NCBI GenBank assembly: GCA_000949895.1
Contig: JWIT01000020.1
Location: 17,413-81,412 of the forward strand
Reading direction: 5' to 3'
Source: Agrobacterium arsenijevicii
GTDB taxonomy: Bacteria; Pseudomonadota; Alphaproteobacteria; Rhizobiales; Rhizobiaceae
DNA: 64,000 bases
Part shown: positions 1 to 8,537 of the stretch, piece after piece
Position numbering within the stretch: the stretch's first letter is position 1
How the letters are laid out: each line of letters opens with the position of its first letter
The notes under the pieces: model-generated
The model's database searches: none
What the model was told of the DNA's origin: nothing
The model's input: only the letters and a program-made list of their open reading frames with translations
Made by a program: the position numbers and the translations under genes

Positions 1-189
1 CATCATGGCGATGGAGAGGATCCCCAGTTCGGGCATGATGTAGCTGATGGATTCGAAATTGTAATAATTCAGGAACTTGCCGGGGTTCATCCAGGTCATC
101 AGGGCGAAGACGATGACGGTGATCACAAGAAGCTGAAGGATGTTGTTGTCGTTGCCGAAAAGCCGGCGCATGTCGAACGAATTTTTCAT
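1..189 (-). CDS. Sugar ABC transporter permease, N-terminal part (cut by window edge)
   Basis: The first 63 codons of a minus-strand gene are present, beginning with ATG at 189 and running off the left edge. The N-terminus is short, charged and cytoplasmic-looking (MKNSFDMRRLFGNDNN), then gives a hydrophobic helix (ILQLLVITVIVFALMTW) and the start of a second one. This is the usual layout of RbsC/AraH-type inner-membrane permeases. It starts 14 bases after the stop of another permease of the same class and lies last in a four-gene operon with an ATPase and a binding protein. It is therefore most likely the second half of a heterodimeric permease. Family assignment rests mainly on context because the conserved core is outside the window. 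Confidence 0.8.
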   Translation of the reverse strand, partial: MKNSFDMRRLFGNDNNILQLLVITVIVFALMTWMNPGKFLNYYNFESISYIMPELGILSIAMM

Positions 190-203
190 GATGCGCTCTC
201 CCG

Positions 204-1181
204 TCACGCTATGCTTTTACGGTCGCGCCATGCCGTGATGGCAGTGGCGACGATGATGATCAGGCCGACAACGACACGCTGCCAGGTGGTGTCCACCTTC
301 ATGATGATCAGTGAGTTTTTGACCATCACCAGCATGAACACGCCCATCAATGTGCCGAGAACCGTGCCGCGTCCGCCAAAGATCGATGCACCGCCCAGAA
401 CCACGGCCGCGATCACGTCGAGTTCGAGACCGACAAAATCACGCGGATTGGCGAGCCAGATCATCGACGAATGCAGCAGGCCCGAGAAGCCCGCCAGGGC
501 ACCGGCAACGCAATAGACAAAGAAGATCGTCGCGCCCGTATTAAAGCCAACGCGCTTGGCTGCTTCAGGAGAGCCGCCATAGGCATAAACGCTACGCCCG
601 ATCATGGTGTAGGTGAGGATGAGATGAATGACCAATGCCAGACCCAGATAGACCACGAACATCGCGGTCAGCCCGAAAGTCGAACCCGTGGCCGAGGTCA
701 GCGAGATCACGTCGGTCTTGCCGAACTCGATCAGCTCCTTTGGCATCTTGTTGATGTTGACGATGCTGGTGCCGACAAGGCCGAGAACCAGACCGCGCAC
801 GATCGATCCGGTTCCGAGCGTCACGATCAGCGGGATCATCTTGAAACGGTGGATAATGAAACCGTTGAACGCACCGAGAACCAGGCCGATCAGCGTTGCC
901 GCAACGAAGGGAATGAGCACGCCATCATAGCCGAGATAGACCATGCTCCGCACGGTCAGATACATCGCTGCAATGGCGAAGGCCGTGAACGATACATCGA
1001 TACCGCCTGAAATCATCACCAGCAGTACGCCGAGCGCCATGATGCCGATCACGACGTTGGAACGAAACAGACCGAAGATGTTGTCGAGCGACCAGAAGGC
1101 CGGGTTGATGAGACCAATGATGACCATGGCCGCGAGCAGGACGCAGGCGATAATAAATTCTGTGCTTTTCAGGAATTTCAT
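204..1181 (-). CDS. Sugar ABC transporter permease, RbsC type
   Basis: This 325-residue integral membrane protein has about eight to ten hydrophobic helices and belongs to the BPD_transp_2 permease class used by ribose/xylose/AI-2-type importers. The loop GGIDVSFTAFAIAA near residues 59-72 and the conserved stretch AAVVLGGASIFGGRGTVLG near 264-282 are diagnostic of that class. It should form the inner-membrane channel together with the next permease. It follows the ATPase gene by 13 bases and precedes the partial permease by 14 bases, so the genes are co-transcribed. The exact substrate cannot be read from the sequence; the paired binding protein resembles AI-2/rhamnose-binding proteins. Confidence 0.9.
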   Translation of the reverse strand: MKFLKSTEFIIACVLLAAMVIIGLINPAFWSLDNIFGLFRSNVVIGIMALGVLLVMISGGIDVSFTAFAIAAMYLTVRSMVYLGYDGVLIPFVAATLIGLVLGAFNGFIIHRFKMIPLIVTLGTGSIVRGLVLGLVGTSIVNINKMPKELIEFGKTDVISLTSATGSTFGLTAMFVVYLGLALVIHLILTYTMIGRSVYAYGGSPEAAKRVGFNTGATIFFVYCVAGALAGFSGLLHSSMIWLANPRDFVGLELDVIAAVVLGGASIFGGRGTVLGTLMGVFMLVMVKNSLIIMKVDTTWQRVVVGLIIIVATAITAWRDRKSIA

Positions 1182-1194
1182 GTTTTGCGACCCC

Positions 1195-2694
1195 TCAATT
1201 CAGCGTCTTGAGCCGGTCATTAACGGCGTCTTCGGTCATGCTTTCACCCGACAATTCGTCAACCAAACGGCCGCGATGCATCACCAGCACGCGGTTGCAG
1301 TTCTGTACCAGTTCCGGCACATCGTCGGAAATCATCAGCACCGCTAGGCCTTCCTTTTCGGCAAGCTTGCGGATGATGTTATGGATCTGTGCTTTGGAGC
1401 CGACATCGACACCGACCGTCGGGCCATTCAGAATCAGCACTTTGGCGCCCGTCAGCAGCCAGCGGGCCAGAACCACGCGTTGTGCGTTGCCGCCGGACAG
1501 ATGGTTGACCGGCGTGTGCGGTCCCGGCGCTACGATCTGCATGGCCGAGAACATATCGCGGGTCGTCTCGTCCGCCTTTTTGCGGTTGATGAAAAGACCA
1601 CGGACAAACTTCTCAATCGACGTGACAATGATATTGCGTTCGATCGATTGTGTCAGAAACAGCCCCTCGGTCAGTCGGTCCTCCGGCACATAGGCGACAC
1701 CGCAGGCAATACCTTCCTGAACGGTCCTTGGATGAACCTCCCGGCCTCCCACGCGCACGGAACCGGTAAAGCCGGGGCGCATGCCAAACAGCGCCAGTGC
1801 AAGTTCGGTGCGGCCCGAACCAATCAAGCCCGAAATGCCGACGATTTCTCCCGCCTTCAGCGTCAGATCGGCGTTTTCCACGGAACCCGGAACCGAAAGA
1901 TTGCGCACTTCCAGCACCGGCGTATCGGCACCGTCTTGCGGTACCCAATGGTAGCTGTGGGCGGTCAGCTCCTGCCCCGTCATCGCGCGGGTGATCGCCG
2001 GCTCGTCGAATTCGGCGATCGGTCCTTCGGCAACCTTCTTGCCATTGCGGAAAACCGTCAGGCGCTCGCTGATTTCAAGCATCTCGCGCATCTTGTGGCT
2101 GACGAAGAGCACAGCGATGCCCTGTGCCTGAATATCGCGCACGATCTTGAATAGGGCATCGACCTCATGGCGCGTCAGCGCCGTCGTCGGCTCATCCATG
2201 ATGATCAGGCGTGCATCTGCCATAACGGCGCGGGCGATCGCCACGATCTGCTTACCCGAAGTCGGCAGACTTTCGACATCCGCATCAAGATCGATGGTCA
2301 CGCCGAGGCGGTCCAACGCTTTTTGGGCCAGCTGACGGACATGTCGCCAGTCCACCGTCTTGCGGCCTTCCATCAGGAAGGTATTGATCGCAAGGTTCTC
2401 GGCCACCGTCAGGTTTCCAAACAACGAAAAATCCTGGTAGATCACCTGGATACCGTGGTGAACGGATTTTACCGGATCGAGTTTGCCGACAGGCTTCCCG
2501 TCGATCAGAATCTCGCCGTCCTCGGGCGTGTAAACCCCGGACATGATTTTGATGACGGTGGATTTACCGGAACCGTTTTCACCGGCAAGGCAATGGATTT
2601 CTCCCGGGCGAATGCTCAGCGACACGTCGTCGAGCGCCTTCACGCCGCCAAACCGCTTGCCGATATGGCGCAGCTCGATCAGATTTTCAGTCAT
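1195..2694 (-). CDS. Sugar ABC transporter ATP-binding protein (two fused NBDs)
   Basis: A 499-residue double nucleotide-binding-domain ATPase of the RbsA/XylG/MglA class that energises sugar uptake. The first domain has a full Walker A (GENGSGKST, residues 38-46), a Walker B MDEPTTAL and a degenerate signature region (LPTSGKQ). The second has the usual degenerate P-loop GLIGSGRTE and a better signature (LSGGNAQR). The ATG at 2694 is preferred because it begins the typical MTENLIEL motif; an in-frame ATG 15 bases upstream would add five residues. It lies 72 bases after the binding-protein gene and 13 bases before the permease. Confidence 0.92.
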   Translation of the reverse strand: MTENLIELRHIGKRFGGVKALDDVSLSIRPGEIHCLAGENGSGKSTVIKIMSGVYTPEDGEILIDGKPVGKLDPVKSVHHGIQVIYQDFSLFGNLTVAENLAINTFLMEGRKTVDWRHVRQLAQKALDRLGVTIDLDADVESLPTSGKQIVAIARAVMADARLIIMDEPTTALTRHEVDALFKIVRDIQAQGIAVLFVSHKMREMLEISERLTVFRNGKKVAEGPIAEFDEPAITRAMTGQELTAHSYHWVPQDGADTPVLEVRNLSVPGSVENADLTLKAGEIVGISGLIGSGRTELALALFGMRPGFTGSVRVGGREVHPRTVQEGIACGVAYVPEDRLTEGLFLTQSIERNIIVTSIEKFVRGLFINRKKADETTRDMFSAMQIVAPGPHTPVNHLSGGNAQRVVLARWLLTGAKVLILNGPTVGVDVGSKAQIHNIIRKLAEKEGLAVLMISDDVPELVQNCNRVLVMHRGRLVDELSGESMTEDAVNDRLKTLN

Positions 2695-2766
2695 AATGGC
2701 CTCATGCAAGGCTGGAAAACGCGGATGTAAAAGGAGAGAGGGTTGCCCCTCCCTCCGAGGTTCGGA

Positions 2767-3813
2767 TCAGAAGTCGTACTTATCCATGTTTTCTTTGGTC
2801 ACGCCGACCCAACCTGCGCCATAAAGCAGATGTGGCTTGGAGGCATCAGGAACCAGCAGGCTTTCGTAACCGGGCAGGCCCATGTTCAGACCGGCCTTGA
2901 TCTGATCGTTCTTCTTCTCGAGAACCGCGACAGCCAGCATGTTCATGGCATAACCGGCAACGGCCGGATCCCAGAACTGGATGTACTGGATGTTATCGTT
3001 CTTGATATATTCGCCGGCGACGGAAACCAGACCCGTGCCCGCGAAGAAGACCTTACCCGACAGGCCACCCTCGGCGATCAGACGGCCAGCGCCGGCGGAG
3101 GTTGGCATCGGAGCGCCCAGAATACCGGTAATATCAGGATAGGCGGTCATCGCTTCCTTGAGCTTGGTGTAATCGGTATTGGCGTCGTCATAGGTTTCAA
3201 GCCGCTCGGTCGCCAGCGACATGTCCGGGAAATTGGCCTTCTGGTACTCGATGGCACCATCAACCCATTCCATCTGCGACTTGGCCGTCAGACCGCCAAC
3301 GGTGGCAACATACTTGCCCTTGCCGCCCATGGATTTGCCGAGTTCCTTCATCAGGTTCGCGCCATAGGCCTTGTTGTCGAAGGCTTCGATGTCGAAGTCG
3401 ACGTTCTGGATGTTGGAAGCTTCATGGCTGATGACGACAATGCCACGATCACGCGCTTTCTTGAGCACCGGCTCAACCGCTTCGACCGAGAATGGTACGA
3501 TGGCGATGGCATCAACGCCCTGCGCGATGAGATTTTCAACGATCTGCACCTGGGCGGCGGCATCAGCCTGGCTCGGGCCAACCATCCAGACATCGTTGCC
3601 GGTGTCACCCTTGAACTGCTCGACGCCATCGCGCATGCGGTCAAACCACGCGATGCCATCCACCTTCACGACGGTTGCGATCGTGTATTTCTTGCCGCTC
3701 GCCGCGGTGATCAACTCCTTGTTGACCTTCGACGTATCGACGGCGCTCTGCGCAAAGACAGCCGACGCGGAAAGCGTCGCAGCAAGCGCGATGGTTGCGA
3801 AGATTTTATTCAC
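2767..3813 (-). CDS. Periplasmic sugar-binding protein of ABC importer (LsrB/RhaS-like)
   Basis: A 348-residue periplasmic binding protein of the Peripla_BP_4 class. A GTG start at 3813 is chosen because AGGGAGGAG lies just upstream and the product then begins with a clean signal peptide (hydrophobic core IFATIALAATLSASAVFA, cleavage near residue 21). The two-lobe fold is indicated by TIATVVKVDGIAWFDRMRDG near the N-terminus, DAIAIVPFSVEAVEPVLKKA and GILGAPMPTSAGAG. The closest named relatives I recall are annotated as autoinducer-2 or rhamnose-type binding proteins, but those names do not prove the ligand. It is the first gene of the operon and divergent from the DeoR gene, which probably controls it. 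Confidence 0.9.
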   Translation of the reverse strand: MNKIFATIALAATLSASAVFAQSAVDTSKVNKELITAASGKKYTIATVVKVDGIAWFDRMRDGVEQFKGDTGNDVWMVGPSQADAAAQVQIVENLIAQGVDAIAIVPFSVEAVEPVLKKARDRGIVVISHEASNIQNVDFDIEAFDNKAYGANLMKELGKSMGGKGKYVATVGGLTAKSQMEWVDGAIEYQKANFPDMSLATERLETYDDANTDYTKLKEAMTAYPDITGILGAPMPTSAGAGRLIAEGGLSGKVFFAGTGLVSVAGEYIKNDNIQYIQFWDPAVAGYAMNMLAVAVLEKKNDQIKAGLNMGLPGYESLLVPDASKPHLLYGAGWVGVTKENMDKYDF

Positions 3814-4152
3814 GGATAACTCCTCCCTTTGAAACTGCAATGTGCCGCACCTATCCCGGTCGCAGCACCCGACAATGTTCGATACCTAACGCCGGCAATC
3901 GCTTCTCACGCGCCTGACGCCTCCTCATTCTCCCGGAAAGGCTTCCCACGCCCCGGTACATGGACCACTATGCGACCCAGAAACCTGTTGTTTTCCTCTC
4001 CCGATAATGCGAACTATTATGATACAATCCGATCATTATGTTTCGATCGTTTCATGATTGGCGTTCCCTTGTCAAGCGCAGTCGGGGGGCAATTGCCAGG
4101 AAAGTAACACCCAAATAAGAAGCGCAGGGGACAAACCGAAAGCGGAGATACG
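3814..4152. promoter_or_regulatory. Divergent promoter region between sugar ABC operon and deoR gene
   Basis: This 339-base gap holds no convincing gene. Its right part (about 4000-4060) is AT-rich compared with the surroundings and contains two direct copies of ATTATG (4016-4021 and 4035-4040) 19 bases apart. An inverted pair, ATAAT and ATTAT, lies around 4004-4020. Direct or inverted TTATG-type half-sites in a divergent region are compatible with DeoR-family operators. The assignment is an inference from position and repeat pattern only. Confidence 0.4.
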
Positions 4153-4881
4153 GTGAGCAGAATAAGTGCACACAATGCCAGGTTGGACGCGCTGGCTCTT
4201 CTTGTTCAGGAAACGGGCGTAGTGAGGCTGCGGGACGCGGCTTCCCGGCTTGGCGTGTCCGAAATCACCATTCGCCGCGACATTGCCGCCGACGGCGAGC
4301 GGTTGAGCTGTCTTGGCGGCTACATTATTCCGGTTCAGGACGGCACTGTGAACAGCGACTACGTGCTGGACCAGGAAAAGGACTGCCATGCAACAGCCAA
4401 AGCGCGCGCCTGTACGCAGGCGGCAGCTCTGATCGAACCATATGATACTGTATTCATCGATTGCGGAACGACAATGCCGCATCTGGCGCGGCAAATTCCG
4501 GCTAACGCCCATGTAACCGTCATCTGCTACTCCCTCAATGTTGCAGAGGAGCTGGCAAGCAGAAGCGATGTCCGCCTGATCATGCTCGGCGGGCTCTATC
4601 ACCCGGAAGCGGCCTCGTTTTCAGGGGATGAGGGTATTGAGGTGCTGAAGCGCATCAACATCAACAAAGCATTTTTGTCTGCCGGTGGCGTGGACGAACA
4701 GCACGGCGTCACCTGTTCGCATTTCCACGAAGTGCCGATCAAACAAATGGTTATGCAACGCTCGGTGCAAAAACACCTTGTGGTGGACGCCAGCAAGTTC
4801 GGCAAGGTGCGAGCAGCGCGCTACGCTTCCATTAGCGACTTCAATTCAATTGTTGCGGATCAGCCTGCACCATGGGGTTGA
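4153..4881 (+). CDS. DeoR-family transcriptional regulator
   Basis: A 242-residue regulator with a GTG start preceded by GCGGAGATAC. Residues about 21-46 form the DeoR helix-turn-helix (VRLRDAASRLGVSEITIRRD). The rest is the sugar-phosphate-sensing DeoRC domain with its IDCGTTMPHLA motif and LGGLYHPEAASFSGDEG. It is divergent from the sugar ABC operon, so it most likely represses or activates that operon in response to a phosphorylated sugar. The C-terminus ends abruptly after FNSIVADQPAPWG. Family members usually carry some 10-15 more residues, so the end may be slightly truncated; the core domain is complete. Confidence 0.88.
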   Translation: MSRISAHNARLDALALLVQETGVVRLRDAASRLGVSEITIRRDIAADGERLSCLGGYIIPVQDGTVNSDYVLDQEKDCHATAKARACTQAAALIEPYDTVFIDCGTTMPHLARQIPANAHVTVICYSLNVAEELASRSDVRLIMLGGLYHPEAASFSGDEGIEVLKRININKAFLSAGGVDEQHGVTCSHFHEVPIKQMVMQRSVQKHLVVDASKFGKVRAARYASISDFNSIVADQPAPWG

Positions 4882-4950
4882 AACAAACCGGCAACGGTGT
4901 GCTCCCCTATCCGGGGTGCGCAGACGAAGCACTTCGCGTGCCCGGCTGGA

Positions 4951-6318
4951 TCAGGATCTTGTCCCATTTGCAACCGGAAACGCAACCCAACGCGCATTGC
5001 AGCCGTCGACGGCATCGTCCGTCACGGTTGGACCGGCGACCTCCGACGCAGGTGGCGTGAGACCTCCAGGTCGGACAGAAAGCTTCGCGTTCTCGACGTT
5101 CCACATGACGTTTCGCTCGAAGCGCACATCATCAAATACCACGTCGAGCGGGTGCGCGCCGTCATACCCGCGGATAACGAGCGCTCCGTTCTGCCCCGTC
5201 ACATGATGCAGAACGATATCGCTATAGACCGGGATGGCGTTGCCCTTCGCCCTGTCATCATAACGCGTATCGAAATCGACCGGCTTCCTGTTGTTGCGCA
5301 GACAGACGTTCTCATAATGCACCCCGCGAACCGCCCCGCCGCGGCTGACGTCGCTCTTGATCCTCAGCCCTGAGGTCGTACCATCGAGCGTCACGTCGCG
5401 AACGAGAATGTCGCTGACCCCGGCACTCGTCGCACTGCCGATCGACAGGCCATGCCCCCAATAGAAATGATCGTCTACAATCGAGACATGTCGGGTCGGA
5501 CCGTTTCCGGCCTTGATCGCGATATTGTCATCGCCGGTGCGGATGAAGCTGTGGGCGATGGTAATGTCCTGAGATGCAGCGGGATCTATACCGTCCGTGT
5601 TGCGGGCGTCTGCGGGCGTATCGATCCGCACACCCCAGACAGTGGCACCGGCAACTCCATTCAGCATGACATGGAAGTTGGGTGAATTGCGCAGCATGAT
5701 CCGGTAGAAGGTGATGTCGCGGGCGTTGTCGACCTCTATCAGGCGGGGATTGTTTTGCTTTCCCCCCTGCACCTGGGCGCGGCGAGCGAGTTGCCACCAT
5801 GTCTCGCTTCGACCGGCCATGGTTTCGCCGCCGCGACCGTCGATTGCGCCGTCGCCGACGATGCCGCCGCCCTGCGTCCCATCGAACAGAATGAAGGGCC
5901 GGCATGCCTTGCCCTTGTCGTCGATCGTACCGCAGCGGCCGCTGCCACGATCATAGGCGCGCGGATCGGAGACTGCCGCCAGCACGGCACCCTGATCGAT
6001 CCACAGCGTCACACCAGACTTCATGACCAACGGGCCGCTGAAAAACCGGCCTCCCTGCCCGCCCGGAACAAGCCGAACCGCTTCACCTGCCTGACATCGA
6101 TCGATTGCGGATTGCAGACGGCCCGTGTCGCCACCACTCTTTTCCAGTTGAGTAGCTGTTGTCTCCGCCGACAGTGTCATGCAGACATGCGCTGGCAAGG
6201 ACGGTTCCACGACCTCGCGGCGATCATATGCCTGGGCAGCATGAGTTGGCAGACTGGCAAGAAGGACAAGGGCCGCAATATACCGGCCGACAGGAAATGA
6301 TGGTGGAGCCAGGGGCAT
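4951..6318 (-). CDS. Secreted polygalacturonase, glycoside hydrolase family 28
   Basis: A 455-residue GH28 enzyme predicted to hydrolyse alpha-1,4-galacturonan in pectin. All four family motifs are present: NTDG (residues 240-243), the catalytic DD pair (263-264, in TGDDNIAIK), GHG around H289, and RIK (319-321). The N-terminus has a signal peptide (hydrophobic YIAALVLLASLPTHAAQA after a short basic stretch), so the enzyme is exported. No strong ribosome binding site precedes the ATG. It converges on the DeoR gene with 69 bases between stops. Agrobacterium is known to carry a plant-inducible polygalacturonase-like locus (picA/pgl); whether this is that gene is not decided here. Confidence 0.92.
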   Translation of the reverse strand: MPLAPPSFPVGRYIAALVLLASLPTHAAQAYDRREVVEPSLPAHVCMTLSAETTATQLEKSGGDTGRLQSAIDRCQAGEAVRLVPGGQGGRFFSGPLVMKSGVTLWIDQGAVLAAVSDPRAYDRGSGRCGTIDDKGKACRPFILFDGTQGGGIVGDGAIDGRGGETMAGRSETWWQLARRAQVQGGKQNNPRLIEVDNARDITFYRIMLRNSPNFHVMLNGVAGATVWGVRIDTPADARNTDGIDPAASQDITIAHSFIRTGDDNIAIKAGNGPTRHVSIVDDHFYWGHGLSIGSATSAGVSDILVRDVTLDGTTSGLRIKSDVSRGGAVRGVHYENVCLRNNRKPVDFDTRYDDRAKGNAIPVYSDIVLHHVTGQNGALVIRGYDGAHPLDVVFDDVRFERNVMWNVENAKLSVRPGGLTPPASEVAGPTVTDDAVDGCNARWVAFPVANGTRS

Positions 6319-6678
6319 GAGATTGATCTCGACAACGAATATGTTTCAACTCCCGTCGCGATTTTCATCATCGTCTTCGGACGAATTTATGACAACGTCG
6401 CCACTGTTACTCTGAACAATTTATCGACTTGGCAACTGGATATAGGCGCGAGCAATGTGCACAATTACTCCTCCGTAGAGGCAATCACCACAACCTCTTC
6501 TCCCACTAGCTAAGGCTCTACAAACGAAAACGGAGGCCTTTGATAAGCACCTCCAGACTACCGAAATTGTTTCATTGCTAAAAGACAGAAACAGGTCCAC
6601 TGTAACTACTCCAGCAGCCATATTACGGGCGCTGCTGTTTAAGGGTTGAATACCCTGGCCCCGACAGAGGAGGACGCC
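6319..6678. other. Intergenic region, no gene recognised
   Basis: These 360 bases separate the polygalacturonase start from a small plus-strand reading frame. The region is less GC-rich than the flanks. I see no RNA gene, IS end or convincing coding frame. It must contain the polygalacturonase promoter, but no clear -35/-10 pair or operator was identified. Confidence 0.5.
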
Positions 6679-6789
6679 ATGTCTTCCATATTTCACCAAC
6701 CGACGAAATATCATCTCCCGACTCTGGCTGGCTACGTCTTGTCTGCGGCCAGTGTCGCGCTGATCGTTTACGTCCTGATCAGCGCATAG
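6679..6789 (+). CDS. Small single-helix membrane protein (36 residues)
   Basis: A short reading frame with ATG at 6679 and a strong ribosome binding site (GAGGAGG ending six bases upstream). The product begins MSSIFHQPTKYHLPTLAG and then has one hydrophobic segment of about 20 residues (YVLSAASVALIVYVLISA) reaching the C-terminus. That is the layout of a small single-pass inner-membrane peptide. It lies 57 bases ahead of the next small gene on the same strand. No family was recognised. The ribosome binding site and clean hydrophobic segment argue for a real gene. Confidence 0.55.
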   Translation: MSSIFHQPTKYHLPTLAGYVLSAASVALIVYVLISA

Positions 6790-6846
6790 TTGCAATAACC
6801 GACTGCAAATGCGCCGGTTATGACGCAACGGAAAGCGGTGGTCGAC

Positions 6847-7128
6847 ATGATCGAAAGAACCACAGAGACTGAAATCACATTCACACATCCATTCCGTCTG
6901 GAATCTCTTTCGGAACCCTTGGGAGCGGGCACATACCGCCTGGTCGTGGACGAGGAACTGATCGAAGGCTTGAGCTTCACGGCATACCGCCGGGTAGCAA
7001 CCCACCTTGAGATTCCCGCGACCTCCGTCGCGGTAACCCGGCGCCAGTTCCTTCAGGTATCATCAGCCGAGATCGATGACGCGTTGGCGCGTGATGGCGC
7101 TGCTGTCAGCACGCGCGCCGTTCCGTAA
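6847..7128 (+). CDS. Conserved hypothetical protein (93 residues)
   Basis: A small soluble protein starting MIERTTETEITFTHPFRL, with a TYRLVVDEELIEGLSF core. I recall similar short proteins in Rhizobiaceae, without known function; this is from memory. The ATG at 6847 is preferred over one 27 bases upstream because the conserved sequence begins here and GGTGG lies just ahead. There are no membrane segments or recognised motifs. It follows the 36-residue membrane peptide and converges on the DUF1488 gene pair. Confidence 0.65.
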   Translation: MIERTTETEITFTHPFRLESLSEPLGAGTYRLVVDEELIEGLSFTAYRRVATHLEIPATSVAVTRRQFLQVSSAEIDDALARDGAAVSTRAVP

Positions 7129-7202
7129 TTGCGCCTTGGTCGAGCGTTGCCAGCGAGCGGGGAAATTATGTCTTGGCGCTACGGGACCAGTATCGGCACG
7201 GC

Positions 7203-7472
7203 CTAGCCGAAGTCGGAAATTGTCAGGACGTTCAGATTGCGCCGGTACTTGGCATACACCTTCTTCGCGGCCGCATAGATGGGCGTACGCATTGCGTCGA
7301 AAGACGAAAGGCACTGGGCTTCAGACATGCCTGTCGCAGGCACACGGCCTTTGGCGAGCGCCGCAGCCTCAACAAAAAACCGGATTTCGAACATGCCGTC
7401 ATGGCCGAAAAACCGCACAGCTTTACGCACTTCGTCAAAACTGCGGGCCGAGTTTGGGAAAGCCAGCGTCAT
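7203..7472 (-). CDS. DUF1488 family protein
   Basis: An 89-residue protein beginning MTLAFPNSARSFDEVRKAVRF with FFGHDGMFEIRFFVEA. This is the characteristic start of the DUF1488 family, small proteins common in Rhizobiales and of unknown function. The ATG at 7472 overlaps the stop of the upstream gene in an ATGA junction, indicating translational coupling. An ATG nine bases upstream is possible but would begin before the conserved sequence. No catalytic motif is visible. Confidence 0.8.
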   Translation of the reverse strand: MTLAFPNSARSFDEVRKAVRFFGHDGMFEIRFFVEAAALAKGRVPATGMSEAQCLSSFDAMRTPIYAAAKKVYAKYRRNLNVLTISDFG

Positions 7473-7747
7473 GGCTGACACCTGTTGCGTTCTTCCCTTC
7501 GCAAAGCGTTGCGGCGATTGAGAGACAACATCCCATCGGTCGCTTCGGATATGCTGAGTTCAGTCAGCCGGCGGCCACCTACCCGTACCGGCACGCCGGT
7601 GAATACATGGTAGATCGTCCATGTCTGATCCCGCTCGATCCTTCTTCCATATTGGGAGTCGAGCGTATCGGCGACGGAAGCCCCGCCTTCGTTCTCCCAA
7701 ACTTCGATCCTGAGTGCCTCGCGTCTTTGTTCGTTATGAATATTCAT
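7469..7747 (-). CDS. Hypothetical protein coupled to DUF1488 gene
   Basis: A 92-residue protein starting MNIHNEQRREALRIEVWENEGG with AAAGG seven bases upstream of the ATG. The middle (TWTIYHVFTGVPVRVGG) is compact and hydrophilic. There is no signal peptide, membrane helix or recognised domain. The gene ends in a four-base ATGA overlap with the DUF1488 gene, so the two proteins are made together. A longer version starting 60 bases upstream is open but lacks a better ribosome binding site. Confidence 0.6.
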   Translation of the reverse strand: MNIHNEQRREALRIEVWENEGGASVADTLDSQYGRRIERDQTWTIYHVFTGVPVRVGGRRLTELSISEATDGMLSLNRRNALRREERNRCQP

Positions 7748-8537
7748 GATTTTGCCTTTCATCCGAAGCTCCCGTGCGGCTTTCGTCGCCCGTGGAGCCA
7801 GTCTCATTTTACATCGCGACTGCTGTATTCCTGTCTCCTGACCGAACGCCCTTATCGATAAGAGTGCTGCTTCAGGCAGGCAGCGGCAAGATTGAGATGC
7901 CGTGTCCGTCCCAATGGATTCCGAGAAAATGTATGGGCGAAACGAACCAGATGCCCCGCAGAGGCATTGAAGAAATGCAGATGATCTGCGTTGTGCAACT
8001 GGGGTGGTATGGCCGGCCCGTCAACTGGCAAGCTCCTACCAGAATGGGTGACAGCGCGGGGGTATTGTCGCAAAGGAATACGGCAGCGTCAGCACAAACA
8101 GTCGCGACAGGATATCGAAGAGAAGACGGCGCCTCTCTGCCCCCCAAGGAGCCAAGTGGCCAGCACAACGAAGCTTGTTTCTGCGCCTGGATTGCGCGGA
8201 AAACAAGGCGGAAGCTAAAACCTGCCAGGCAAAAATGGCGCGGATCCAGCCTCCGTTTCGGCAGGCCGCCCTACGCATTACCGATCACCACGATCGGCAT
8301 CAGATCAAGGGCGATTGGCATCAGCCGCGGCTTGGTTTGTTCGTCGGCACTGTTGCTGGCACGAGAGACATCTCGCTGATCTGAGGTATTTCTTGCAATG
8401 AATTTGGCTGTCGACGCACCTTGTCTGAACGGAGCCAGCCACCATCTCACTCTCTCCTTGCGACTAGAAGAAACAGCAGTCGGCAAGCCCTTCTGTCTCG
8501 CAGATCATCGCGCCGTTCCGGGAGTGGTTTCGGACAG
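7748..8537. other. Long non-coding or degraded stretch
   Basis: Several overlapping open frames cross this segment on both strands, but none has a recognisable family, a good ribosome binding site or a consistent protein-like composition. The longest plus frame (7774-8379) reads as low-complexity, Cys/Arg/Trp-rich sequence typical of a non-coding frame. Next to a relaxase remnant, the simplest view is that this is debris from an earlier mobile or plasmid transfer region. No IS terminal repeats or tRNA were seen. Confidence 0.45.

Noticed and set aside
6421..7005. A 194-codon minus-strand frame
   Set aside because: Opposite to the 36-residue peptide and the conserved 93-residue protein; composition is that of an antisense frame.
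7774..8379. A 201-codon plus-strand frame
   Set aside because: Cys/Trp/Arg-rich, no recognisable family, no ribosome binding site, in a degraded stretch.
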